This document shows, piece by piece, positions 16,692 to 25,389 of a stretch of DNA of 64,000 bases; position 1 is the stretch's first letter; every line of letters begins with the position of its first letter. The notes below the pieces were generated by a model. The model had not been told where the DNA came from. It worked only from the letters and a program-made list of their open reading frames with translations, and did no database searches. Origin of the DNA: Halotia wernerae (lineage in GTDB: Bacteria > Cyanobacteriota > Cyanobacteriia > Cyanobacteriales > Nostocaceae). The translations under genes were made by a program, and so were the position numbers. The stretch lies in assembly GCA_034931985.1 (NCBI GenBank), contig JAYGHB010000021.1:3906-67905 (forward strand), read 5' to 3'.

Positions 16692-17624
16692 ATGAACAAC
16701 TACTTAACATATTTATATTTGCTCACACCACTTCACACAGGCGGGAGTGCGAATGAAGGTAATTTGATGGGAATTGCTCGTGAAGTTCATACTGAATTTC
16801 CCTATCTACCCGCCTCATCGCTGCGCGGTAAGATTCGCGCCGAACTTGAAGCAGCCGAAAATGAAGCTGAAAAAAAAGCCGCAGCTAGGCTGTTTGGAGA
16901 AAAAATTCAGAACGGAAACCAGCCGACTGAAGGTGCAATTTGGTTTGTAGATGCTACGTTGTTGTTTTTCCCGATCGCATCGTTAAGCCATCATCTTATT
17001 TGGATAACCTGTCCCATGTGGCTCGAACGCTGGAATCGTTGGCTACCTGATAAAAGTCTATCTATATTAATTAAAACAATCCGTGCAACTTTAGCGAGAG
17101 AAGATAAAAGTGCGATCGCTAGTTTTAAAACTGATAAGCTTTACTTGCAAACTACACTTTTAAAAGCATCTGATTTAGAGATATTAAAATCCACAGATTC
17201 TCAACTTATACTCAATAAATTAGATAATCTCGTGACAACAGATACTTTACTTACTCAACTCAGAGATAAGCTACTTATTCTCACAGATGAAGACTGTGCA
17301 ACACTTGTTGAAGTGGGATTGCAGCGCGAAGTACGGGTTACACTTAAAGACGATACAAAAACTGTCAAAGATGGGTCATTTCGCTCGCAAGAAGCAATAC
17401 CACCTGAAGCAGTTTTATTTTTTCCGTGGGGAATGAAAGCAGCAAAAAAAACAGGCAATATTAAACCTGAAGATGTAGAAGCTCAAAAACGCTCAGAAGA
17501 ATTGTTTGCAGCAGATATAGAAATTCGGAAAATAACTTGTAATAAATTAAATGCGCGATCGCAATTTGGCGGACTTGAAGGCTTAGGAAGGGGATGGTCA
17601 GAACTCAAAACAATAACCTTATAA
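16692..17624 (+). CDS. cmr4: Type III-B backbone subunit Cmr4
   Basis: With the ATG at 16692 (MNNYLTYLYLLTPLHTGGSA) the product is 310 residues. The RAMP signatures are FPYLPASSLRGKIRAEL and the glycine-rich SQFGGLEGLGRGW near the C-terminus. Cmr4 forms the repeated backbone and cuts bound target RNA with an aspartate, which in characterised proteins lies in a GVVDxPIQRE-like stretch. Here the matching segment reads EGNLMGIAREVHTEFP, without an aspartate, so target cleavage may be absent or use another residue. The gene follows cmr3 with a gap of 5 bases; a start at 16671 would overlap cmr3. Confidence 0.88.
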   Translation: MNNYLTYLYLLTPLHTGGSANEGNLMGIAREVHTEFPYLPASSLRGKIRAELEAAENEAEKKAAARLFGEKIQNGNQPTEGAIWFVDATLLFFPIASLSHHLIWITCPMWLERWNRWLPDKSLSILIKTIRATLAREDKSAIASFKTDKLYLQTTLLKASDLEILKSTDSQLILNKLDNLVTTDTLLTQLRDKLLILTDEDCATLVEVGLQREVRVTLKDDTKTVKDGSFRSQEAIPPEAVLFFPWGMKAAKKTGNIKPEDVEAQKRSEELFAADIEIRKITCNKLNARSQFGGLEGLGRGWSELKTITL

Positions 17625-17637
17625 AGGAGAGATAAAA

Positions 17638-18027
17638 ATGAAACTTGACTCACGCAAATTTAGCCAAGTCACGTATAAAGCCCTGGAATCTCTCAAAAAA
17701 GAATTAAAGGAAGATTACTACAAAAGAGCTAGTGGACTAATCCAAGGACTACCTGCATACATATCAACTTGGGGGCTGCATCGTTTGAGCGGAGATATGA
17801 AAAAATTTGAAATCGGTAAGGGAGATGATACAAAATATAAAGGTAAAGTTTACCGGAAGTTTCTCCAAGAACTCAAAGATTTTAGTCCAGTGAAATTTGA
17901 TGTCGAAAAAGAATCAGACCTCATCAATATGGAATTGCAAAAATATACCGCACTCAATCACTTAGCAATTCAACTTGCTAAAGAATGGTCTTTTTGGGCA
18001 GGTGCGGTTTTAGGAGAGGCGGAATAG
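17638..18027 (+). CDS. cmr5: Type III-B small subunit Cmr5
   Basis: A 129-residue, mainly helical, charged protein with a Cmr5-like layout: SRKFSQVTYKALESLKKELK at the start, RASGLIQGLPAYISTWGLHR in the middle, and a C-terminal AIQLAKEWSFWAGAVLGEAE. Cmr5 forms the inner filament beside Cmr4 in the effector complex. The start is preceded by AAAGGAGAG 8 bases upstream. It is in the middle of the cmr operon, 13 bases after cmr4 and 14 before cmr6-cmr1. Confidence 0.85.
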   Translation: MKLDSRKFSQVTYKALESLKKELKEDYYKRASGLIQGLPAYISTWGLHRLSGDMKKFEIGKGDDTKYKGKVYRKFLQELKDFSPVKFDVEKESDLINMELQKYTALNHLAIQLAKEWSFWAGAVLGEAE

Positions 18028-18041
18028 CTACACACAAAATT

Positions 18042-19799
18042 ATGGCAAAGCAACGCAAATCCCAAAATTTAAAAGAACAACTGTCAGCATTATTACCACA
18101 AGAAAATCTACCAAACAATTCAGAACCAGAACCAGTATGGGATGGTATGAAAAATCCACTTCAAGCCTTAAATCATGAGCTATTTAAAAAAGATAGCAAA
18201 AATCAGGAACTAGTCAAACCCGTAATCGAAGTTGCTATCAAGGCTGATAAAACTTGTGCTTCACTCTACAAGTTTCTTAATGACAGAACAAAAACTTTAG
18301 CAGATAAAACTTTAACAGTTCAATTTCCTTGGCTATTAAGAGTAGGTGGAGTGCGAGGCTTTCGAGAATTACTCTTACCAGTTTTGCACCCAGTTTACGG
18401 CATTCCTTATATTCCTGCTAGTAGTCTCAAAGGAGTTACACTTGCATGGGCTAGAGATAATAACAACGAATCAGATATAAAGCGTCTACTAGGATATTTA
18501 GATGGAAAAGAAGCTTCTCTTGGTCATGTACAATTTTTAGATGCCTTTCCCACACAACCTTGTTTGAGTTTAGATATTGCTAACCCTCAATGGAAATGGC
18601 AAGGTCATGAAATAAAGTATGGAACGGAACCTCATACCCTACTTTCTCTTAATCAACCAGCCTTAGTAATTGGTATAGTTCGCACAAAACTTGGTTGTAT
18701 TGAAGATGTAGAAACTGTCAAAAGTTGGCTAAAACAAGCTTTAAATCAGAAAGGACTTGGTTCCAGAGTTAGTACAGGGTATGGTCGCCCAAGTTTCCAA
18801 TCATATTTACCAAATCAAAGTCGTAATTATGAGTTTCAGCTATGGACACAAGGGATGTATGGTGCAGATATTCAAAAAGCAGAATTTCGACCGACTGCAC
18901 TGCGAGGAATGTTGAGATACTGGTTTAGAGCATTTGCCCTTGGAATCTACGATCCTAGTACGTCTAAAAAATTTGAAGAGGATCTGTTTGGCACTATAGA
19001 AACTCAAGCAAAAGAGGGAAGTATTCGCATTGGAGTAAGATGGGAAGAAATTAAAAAAGCAGAGCAAAAAACTGATGATTTACCAACCTATGTTTACAGG
19101 GGAAAAATTTTTTTAGAATCAGAAATACAAAAACATCTGTTACTGGTAAAAAAAATTTTACAAATATCTTCTTATTTAGGAGGTATAGGTAGAGGTGCAA
19201 GAAGACCTTTACATAAGTTTCAAGATCCAGATAAACACAATAGATTAAGAGGTTGTTATTGGGAAATTCTTAATTTTGAGCTTTCTTGTAATAAAGATAA
19301 TTGGGAACAATATCTTCAAAGTTTATATGCAGCATTCCAAACAGTAAAGTCTTCTTCGGAACAATCATTAAGAGCAAGTCATCCAGGCTACCCAAAAAGT
19401 AGAAATCAGGATGTTTTAGATAAAAATACAAAGATTTATCTTGTACCTTGTTTGAATCCAAATATGATACATCCTCAAAAAATTAGTAACTGGCGACAAA
19501 AAGGAGACAAACTTGAGGTAATTGGTAAAGGATTACATAAACTCTATAGCAGTGATGACTTTAAAGGCAAGCGCAAAGTTAAAAACGAAGAAAGAGGAAA
19601 TCCTCATGTAGGTGGTGAATTAGGAACTCCTTCCTATGTAACTATCAAATCTAATTTTCCTAATAAGGAAAATCCTTATCAAGTAGTGACTATATTTGGA
19701 GCAGATCACGAAGCCCGTAATAAATTTGCTCAAGCCTTGGAAAAAGATGGTGCAATTTTAATATCCCTGGCATCTGCTTATGGACAATCTCAATATTAA
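18042..19799 (+). CDS. Fused Cmr6-Cmr1 RAMP protein
   Basis: From the ATG at 18042 (MAKQRKSQNLKEQL) the product has 585 residues and contains two RAMP proteins. The first, about residues 60-262, has the Cmr6 pattern: GIPYIPASSLKGVTLAWAR and the glycine-rich KGLGSRVSTGYGRPSF. The second, about 265-585, looks like Cmr1: FRPTALRGMLRYWFRAF followed by YLGGIGRGARRPLHKF. Cmr6 and Cmr1 sit at the head of the complex, over the 3' end of the crRNA. No separate cmr1 or cmr6 exists nearby, which supports a true fusion. A start at 17985 would overlap cmr5 and has no family resemblance. It closes the operon. Confidence 0.88.
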   Translation: MAKQRKSQNLKEQLSALLPQENLPNNSEPEPVWDGMKNPLQALNHELFKKDSKNQELVKPVIEVAIKADKTCASLYKFLNDRTKTLADKTLTVQFPWLLRVGGVRGFRELLLPVLHPVYGIPYIPASSLKGVTLAWARDNNNESDIKRLLGYLDGKEASLGHVQFLDAFPTQPCLSLDIANPQWKWQGHEIKYGTEPHTLLSLNQPALVIGIVRTKLGCIEDVETVKSWLKQALNQKGLGSRVSTGYGRPSFQSYLPNQSRNYEFQLWTQGMYGADIQKAEFRPTALRGMLRYWFRAFALGIYDPSTSKKFEEDLFGTIETQAKEGSIRIGVRWEEIKKAEQKTDDLPTYVYRGKIFLESEIQKHLLLVKKILQISSYLGGIGRGARRPLHKFQDPDKHNRLRGCYWEILNFELSCNKDNWEQYLQSLYAAFQTVKSSSEQSLRASHPGYPKSRNQDVLDKNTKIYLVPCLNPNMIHPQKISNWRQKGDKLEVIGKGLHKLYSSDDFKGKRKVKNEERGNPHVGGELGTPSYVTIKSNFPNKENPYQVVTIFGADHEARNKFAQALEKDGAILISLASAYGQSQY

Positions 19800-19938
19800 A
19801 TCCCCTGTCTTGAAAAGTTTTGTGCCGGTAGACCCGGACGCGCAAACTTTTCGCTCAATTTATTTATGGGGATTATCTTTTTACTTTTCACTTTTCAGTT
19901 TTTACTTTTTAACTGTCTACCATCTCAGGGGAATACCC

Positions 19939-20328
19939 CTACTTAAGAGTTTGCACATCAACATAGTTAAGAATTTTCGCATCCGCAGTTAACAAAGGAC
20001 AATCATAAAATCTGGCTGTAGCCACAATAAGTTGGTCAAACGGGTCGCGATGGAAGCCGCTTAATTGAGTTGAATCAATTACTATTGGCAGGGACAAATT
20101 TAATAGTTGTACACCAGGATAAGCTAAAGCTGCTTCTAGCCATTCATCAATAGCCAAAGGTAAAATTAGTCTCTTTTTTTCGACCAATTTGGCTACTTCC
20201 CAGCAAGAAAGAATGCTAATTCCTAAACTCTCAGGCTCGTAATCTTGTAACCATTGTCGCTGTTGTTTGGTCAGTTGTAAATCGTTCTGAACCCACCAAA
20301 CCCAAATATGAGTGTCAAGTATAATCAT
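19939..20328 (-). CDS. vapC: VapC-type PIN-domain toxin
   Basis: A 129-residue PIN ribonuclease: MIILDTHIWVWWV holds the first metal-binding aspartate, ISILSCWEVAKLVEK the conserved glutamate, and HRDPFDQLIVATAR the last acidic pair, then LLTADAKIL. It cleaves RNA when freed from its antitoxin. The ATG overlaps the antitoxin stop (20325-20328), so the pair is cotranscribed and translationally coupled. It lies just behind the cmr operon in the opposite orientation and may help stabilise the mobile segment. Confidence 0.9.
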   Translation of the reverse strand: MIILDTHIWVWWVQNDLQLTKQQRQWLQDYEPESLGISILSCWEVAKLVEKKRLILPLAIDEWLEAALAYPGVQLLNLSLPIVIDSTQLSGFHRDPFDQLIVATARFYDCPLLTADAKILNYVDVQTLK

Positions 20329-20567
20329 TGCAAAACTTCCCAGTCTTCTAAAGCGACGGGTTCTGTAGGATCGTCATAACGGTATGGCTGTGTGTTGTGC
20401 ATGGGATAAGGATTTGTACCTGATTGGGGTAACTGTTGGGCTTGGTGCTGTAAAGTTTTGGTTTCTAAAATAATCACTTCCACAGCATCCCCGGCATGAA
20501 AAGGTAAATCCTGTAGCGTCAGAGTTCCATCTTCAGTTAACACGACTTCTATCTTGTGAGCATTCAT
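20325..20567 (-). CDS. vapB: VapB-type antitoxin
   Basis: An 80-residue protein with an N-terminal beta strand region (KIEVVLTEDGTLTLQDLPFH, then AGDAVEVIILE), like the AbrB/MazE-like swapped hairpin of short antitoxins. The C-terminus is flexible and acidic (PYRYDDPTEPVALEDWEVLQ), the kind that wraps the toxin. It overlaps the PIN toxin gene by four bases. It should neutralise the toxin and repress the pair's own promoter; the second point is from family knowledge. Confidence 0.82.
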   Translation of the reverse strand: MNAHKIEVVLTEDGTLTLQDLPFHAGDAVEVIILETKTLQHQAQQLPQSGTNPYPMHNTQPYRYDDPTEPVALEDWEVLQ

Positions 20568-20761
20568 ATTTAGGCTTTTAAAGCAGGGTTTTCAGTCTTC
20601 GTTACAGTTGTAATAATGTAATTTTGTTACGAGCGAGTTGCAGATAAAAATTATCAACCTGCGCTAAAACTAAGTACAGGTTAAAAATAAGCCGAATCAA
20701 GAATCAACTACAGTACCGATTCAGTTTACAAGGTGTGTAATTAATTCTGTGCTTGTTCTGT

Positions 20762-21340
20762 TTAATCTGGGAAAGCCAAACCAGTCATTGGGTCACGAAT
20801 ATATAGCCCTAAAGTGAGACTACGCAACACTTCATCCCAAATTGGCGTGAGTTGTTCTGCTTGATCTGCCCAATAATCAAAGGTAATCAAACACTGAACA
20901 TTCGACCCCAAACCAATGCAAATTCGTGAAAAAGCTTCCCGTGGTTCTTCTTGAGTGTCGATAAATTTAATCTCTGTCCACACAATTCTGGCGGTTTGAC
21001 GCTTGAGGGTGAAGATTTCTCCCTTAGCAATGACGTTGCGACCGTCATCTTCTATAACTTTCTTCAAGGTAGATTTTAGCGGAAACAAAGTCCAGTCATT
21101 GGGGGGGAGGCGATTGAAAGATACTTCTAAAGCGCAATCGTCGTTGGGCGGTTTTTTATCAAGGAACTTGAACGATTTTTCTTGTGGCTCAAAAACCCAA
21201 TTTTGGGGAACATTGAAGCGCACAGAACCCCGGTCTGCGACAAAAATTTTGTAGCCTGACGGAGATTCCCAGCGATGGTCAGGTTTGAGTTCAAGCGTTT
21301 CTTTAATCCACTGGAGATTGCTTTTTTTACGCTTTGCCAT
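20762..21340 (-). CDS. Conserved hypothetical protein, 192 residues
   Basis: The ATG at 21338-21340 (MAKRKKSNLQWIKETLELKP) is preferred to one 39 bases upstream, because the longer form adds a low-quality stretch. The product is soluble, with a beta-rich centre (YKIFVADRGSVRFNVPQNWV) and a C-terminal QLTPIWDEVLRSLTLGLYIR. The RFNVPxxWV phrase and the closing IWDEVLRSL helix recall cyanobacterial proteins that follow the PsbP/DUF1795-like fold, but this is a loose resemblance. It stands alone between the VapBC pair and a two-component pair. I cannot give a function. Confidence 0.65.
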   Translation of the reverse strand: MAKRKKSNLQWIKETLELKPDHRWESPSGYKIFVADRGSVRFNVPQNWVFEPQEKSFKFLDKKPPNDDCALEVSFNRLPPNDWTLFPLKSTLKKVIEDDGRNVIAKGEIFTLKRQTARIVWTEIKFIDTQEEPREAFSRICIGLGSNVQCLITFDYWADQAEQLTPIWDEVLRSLTLGLYIRDPMTGLAFPD

Positions 21341-21520
21341 AGTATTTTTGCCAATCTGCTGAACAGAGCGATCGCCCACTTTGTTAATATATCAAATTGC
21401 CAGAGATAGCGTCATCAACTATGTACACTCCATAGGGCATGGGGCATTGGGCATGGGGGTTTATATTTGTTAAAGAAGCACTAAAAGTCTACAATACAGT
21501 GATAATTTCGACCTCGATCT

Positions 21521-22822
21521 TCAGCTATCAACATTAATCTGAAGCGGGAGCGTAATGATAAATTCAGTTCCTTGACCAAGAATAGAGTTGAGCGAGAGTG
21601 AACCGTTGTGCTTTTGACAGACGATTTGATAGGCGATCGCTAATCCTAATCCCGTTCCTTTACCAACCTCTTTGGTTGTAAAGTGGTCAAAGATTCTGTA
21701 CTTTATTTCTTCTGACATCCCAATGCCATTATCTTGAATCCGCAACTCTACCAGCTGCGAATCATCTGTTAACTGAGTGCGAATGGTGATCTGATTGGGA
21801 TTGGTTGTGATGTTTTCCCAACTGCGTTTTTGAGTCATTTCTTCTAACGCATCGATGGCATTTGCGAGGATATTCATAAATACTTGATTGAGTTGACCGA
21901 CATAGCATTCAATCTGAGGAATTTCGCCGTAGTGCTTGATCACTTCAATAGCAGGTCGAAACTCGTTCGCTTTGAGACGATGCTGGAGAATCATCAGCGT
22001 GCTGTCGATACCCTCGTGAATGTTAAACAAAATCGGGCGATCGCAATCGGAACGCGAAAAGGTTCTTAAACTGGTACTGATATTACGAATGCGATTCACA
22101 CCTTCTTGCATTGAGGCAAGCAATTTGGGTAAGTCTTCTTGCAGATATTCCAAGTCTATTTGCTGCATCGCTGCTTGCAGGGTTGGACTGGGATGAGGTA
22201 GTTCTTGCTGGTAAAGTGCAATAAGTCGAAACAAGTCTTGAACGTAGTTTTGTGCAGGTTGCAGATTTCCGGCAATGAAGCCGACTGGATTATTAATTTC
22301 GTGAGCTACCCCTGCAACTAGATTTCCTAAAGCCGACATCTTTTCGCTTTGTACAAGTTGAAGTTGGGAATGATGTAATTGATCGAGGGCAGTTTGTAAT
22401 TCAGCAGTTCGTTCAGTAATATGTTGTTCTAAATTTTTAGTTAATTGCCATAGTTGCAGTTGCGTTTTGACCCGCGCCAGCATTTCCTTTTCTTGAAAGG
22501 GCTTAGTTAGATAATCCACTGCACCCAAATCAAATCCCTTGACTTTGCTATCGGTGTCAGACAGTGCTGTCAAAAAAATTACAGGAATATTGGCTGTTGC
22601 AGGATTTGCCTTCAGCCGTTGACAGGTTTCAAAACCGTCGATTCCAGGCATTTGCACATCGAGCAAAATCAAATCTGGTGGATTGGTTTGTATCCGTTTG
22701 AGAGCGCGATCGCCATCAATGGCTGTGATCACTTCATAGCCCGCATCACCTAAAGTTTCACAGATAACTTCCAGGTTGGCTGGAGTATCATCAACTACTA
22801 AAATTTTAAGATAACTAGACAT
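21521..22822 (-). CDS. Response regulator-histidine kinase hybrid
   Basis: A 433-residue protein. Residues 1-125 form a receiver domain (VVDDTPANLEVICETLGDAG, phospho-acceptor D55 in LILLDVQMPG, K107 in LTKPF). A coiled-coil linker (about 125-155) follows, then a histidine kinase with H174 in GVAHEINNPVGFIAGN and an ATPase domain with QVFMNILANAIDALEE and GTGLGLAIAYQIV. It is soluble, so input must come through the receiver. It overlaps the upstream MASE1 kinase gene by 8 bases, which implies cotranscription and a phosphorelay between the two. Confidence 0.9.
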   Translation of the reverse strand: MSSYLKILVVDDTPANLEVICETLGDAGYEVITAIDGDRALKRIQTNPPDLILLDVQMPGIDGFETCQRLKANPATANIPVIFLTALSDTDSKVKGFDLGAVDYLTKPFQEKEMLARVKTQLQLWQLTKNLEQHITERTAELQTALDQLHHSQLQLVQSEKMSALGNLVAGVAHEINNPVGFIAGNLQPAQNYVQDLFRLIALYQQELPHPSPTLQAAMQQIDLEYLQEDLPKLLASMQEGVNRIRNISTSLRTFSRSDCDRPILFNIHEGIDSTLMILQHRLKANEFRPAIEVIKHYGEIPQIECYVGQLNQVFMNILANAIDALEEMTQKRSWENITTNPNQITIRTQLTDDSQLVELRIQDNGIGMSEEIKYRIFDHFTTKEVGKGTGLGLAIAYQIVCQKHNGSLSLNSILGQGTEFIITLPLQINVDS

Positions 22823-25256
22823 TGCCCTTCTCCTGTGCCAGATGTTGTTTCAATAAGTCTTCAATTTCCTCAGCTTTAAATTGTTTGACGAGCTGAAGAA
22901 TTGGCGCAGCAAAAGCAATTAGACGAGAATCGGCTTGCACCAGATTTTCTGTTTGTTCGCGCAACCGCTTCAGGTTGGCTTGTTGTGCTAGTGCCATTAA
23001 CTTCTCAAGTTCGATTTTAGACGGAAAAACCATCTCATTTGATGTGTGCAGTTGGTCTGATTGGGGTGTGGTAGTTTCGTATTTCCACTTCAGTCTCAGA
23101 TGACGTTCTAACAGACGGAACAATTCGCTAGCTTCTACTGGTTTTGCTAAAAAGTCATTTCCACCTGCATCTAGCGCCATTTGTTGATCAAGTTGTGCCA
23201 CGGATACTGAGGAAACCAAAATTTTTAAGTGTTGCAAATCCTTGGCAGAACGTACTTGCTTGAGCATTTCAAAGCCATTCATTACGGGCATGGCAAGGTC
23301 GGTAATTACAATGTCAGATTGAATCTGCCGCATTTTCTCTAAGGCTTCCTGTCCGTTTTCTGCCTCGGTAAAAGTGAAACCTAGAGGTTCTAGTAAGTTG
23401 ACCAAAACGGCGCGGTTTTCCCAGCGATCATCGACTACTAGGATGTGGCGTGATTGTCCTTCATAGCCGATGATTTGTTTACCTGTGCTGTTGGAAGTTT
23501 GTTTCACCCAATTGGTAGCGATCGCCAAATCAACTTCAAAGTAAAAATTGCTACCGATACCTGCTTGACTTTTAACCTGGATTTGTCCGCCCATCAAATC
23601 TACAATCTTTTGACTGATGGCGAGTCCTAAGCCTGTGCCTTCCGCTTGGCGTTTGCGATCGCCTACTTGTTCAAATGCCTGGAAAATTTTGTCTATTTGC
23701 TTTGGTTCAATCCCAACTCCGGTATCCTCAATTTGAAAGTTAATCCGCCGATAGTTGGCATCTAATCCCGTCTCAATGACTGCAACTTTCAGGGTGACAG
23801 ATCCTTGATCTGTAAATTTAATTCCATTCCCCAATAAGTTAATCAAAACCTGACGTAGCCGCTTTTCATCTGCAAGCACACCTTCGGGTAACATTGGATC
23901 GGGTTGATAAATAAAGTCAATGCCTTTTTGTTCAGCTCGAATGCGACAGATTTCCACAACCCCTTGTAGAAATGCCGACAAGTGGATTCCGGTGGGAGTG
24001 AGTTCTAGTTTGCGCGCTTCAATTTTAGATAAGTCCAGCACGTCGTTAATCAAAGTCAGTAAATGCGAGCCGCATTGGTGAATAATACTGACACCATGAC
24101 GTTCTTTTTCAGGTAAAACTTTAGATCGGCTGAGAATTTGCGCGTATCCCAAGATACCATTCAGGGGCGTTCGGAGTTCGTGGCTCATGTTTGCCAAAAA
24201 TTCACTTTTGGCCTGATTTGCATTGTCAGCAACTTCCTTGGCAATTTTCAGTTCAGCGGTGCGTTCTTCCACTCGTTGCTCTAATTTCAGCGCTGCTTTG
24301 CGGTTTTCATTGAGAACTGACATCAGTAAATAGGTGGTGAGGGCAATGACGCACATGAAAGATTGCAGCAACATCAAAGATTCACTCACCGAGGATTTAG
24401 CGAAAGATCCCAAATCACGAGCCGTTCCCAAAACAGCGATCGCTGAAACAATCACAACCAACAGTGTAGACTCAGTTGCTCTAAATCGAAAGGCAGACCA
24501 CAGCAAGAGGGGCATCATCATATATTCCACGGGATTGTTACCCCAAAATGAGGCTTTGCTGATGATTGCCAGCAAAACTACGATCACAGCAAACTCTGTA
24601 ACTAATAGTCCATTGAATCGCACAGATTGCCAAGATTGCATTGCCCATGCCAAGATCATCGGTGTGATCAGTAATCTGCCTGTAATGACGCTAAGTGACC
24701 AAGTTTGCCAAACTGTACTATAAAGTTCCCAAGGTAAGCTGCTAGTCAGACACAAGATGGCCATAGCAAAGCAAGTAGTCACCGCTCCACTAATCAAAAT
24801 CACGATCAAAAATTTAAAAAAATTCAGCGATCGCCCAAGTAAATCGTGTGTTTTAATAAACTTGTTGATTAACCAGGCTGCTATCAGTGGCTCAATGCAG
24901 TTGACTAAAGAGATACTAATGATTGTGGGAAAATCTTTGTAAAATAGCAGCGAATTTATCAGCAGTGCGCTCAGAAAAATTGGCAGCCCTATACGATAAC
25001 CCAACAACAAAACCATTGCCAGGAAAAAACCTGATGAAGGCCAAATTGCAGATGCCGAATTTTTAAATGATACAGCTTGGGAAAGAATCGCCAACCCATA
25101 GTGAGCGATCGCCAAAATTGGTGTAATAACAATCAGTTGACGATGCTGTAAAAAAAAAGCTTTAATTGCTGGTATAGTATATTGCTTTAAATTGCGTGAA
25201 ACCATTGACTTAGAGATGAAGTGGATTGTAGCACTGCACATCTCTAGAATGCCCAT
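22815..25256 (-). CDS. MASE1-domain hybrid sensor histidine kinase
   Basis: An 813-residue membrane kinase. Residues about 40-320 hold around eight hydrophobic segments with the MASE1 phrase ASAIWPSSGFFLAMVLLLGY. A coiled coil (about 320-350) leads to HisKA with H359 in ANMSHELRTPLNGILGYAQI, then the ATPase domain (N477 in INLLGNGIKF, GTGLGLAISQKIV), and a receiver with D653 in IVITDLAMPVMNG. The C-terminal tail may be an Hpt-like or helical region. The signal is unknown. It is the first gene of a two-gene operon with the soluble kinase downstream. The start could also be M18 (MVSRNLKQ). Confidence 0.92.
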   Translation of the reverse strand: MGILEMCSATIHFISKSMVSRNLKQYTIPAIKAFFLQHRQLIVITPILAIAHYGLAILSQAVSFKNSASAIWPSSGFFLAMVLLLGYRIGLPIFLSALLINSLLFYKDFPTIISISLVNCIEPLIAAWLINKFIKTHDLLGRSLNFFKFLIVILISGAVTTCFAMAILCLTSSLPWELYSTVWQTWSLSVITGRLLITPMILAWAMQSWQSVRFNGLLVTEFAVIVVLLAIISKASFWGNNPVEYMMMPLLLWSAFRFRATESTLLVVIVSAIAVLGTARDLGSFAKSSVSESLMLLQSFMCVIALTTYLLMSVLNENRKAALKLEQRVEERTAELKIAKEVADNANQAKSEFLANMSHELRTPLNGILGYAQILSRSKVLPEKERHGVSIIHQCGSHLLTLINDVLDLSKIEARKLELTPTGIHLSAFLQGVVEICRIRAEQKGIDFIYQPDPMLPEGVLADEKRLRQVLINLLGNGIKFTDQGSVTLKVAVIETGLDANYRRINFQIEDTGVGIEPKQIDKIFQAFEQVGDRKRQAEGTGLGLAISQKIVDLMGGQIQVKSQAGIGSNFYFEVDLAIATNWVKQTSNSTGKQIIGYEGQSRHILVVDDRWENRAVLVNLLEPLGFTFTEAENGQEALEKMRQIQSDIVITDLAMPVMNGFEMLKQVRSAKDLQHLKILVSSVSVAQLDQQMALDAGGNDFLAKPVEASELFRLLERHLRLKWKYETTTPQSDQLHTSNEMVFPSKIELEKLMALAQQANLKRLREQTENLVQADSRLIAFAAPILQLVKQFKAEEIEDLLKQHLAQEKGNV

Positions 25257-25389
25257 AATTTATAATGGTTTATCACAAACTTTTACCCCTTGTCCTTTCC
25301 AGCTAAAAGAACGAAACATATAGCAATGCCGTCGTTCCAACCATATTTGTTCCGTCTGCTTTAACGCCTTTGTTAGCCTGACTTTAACT

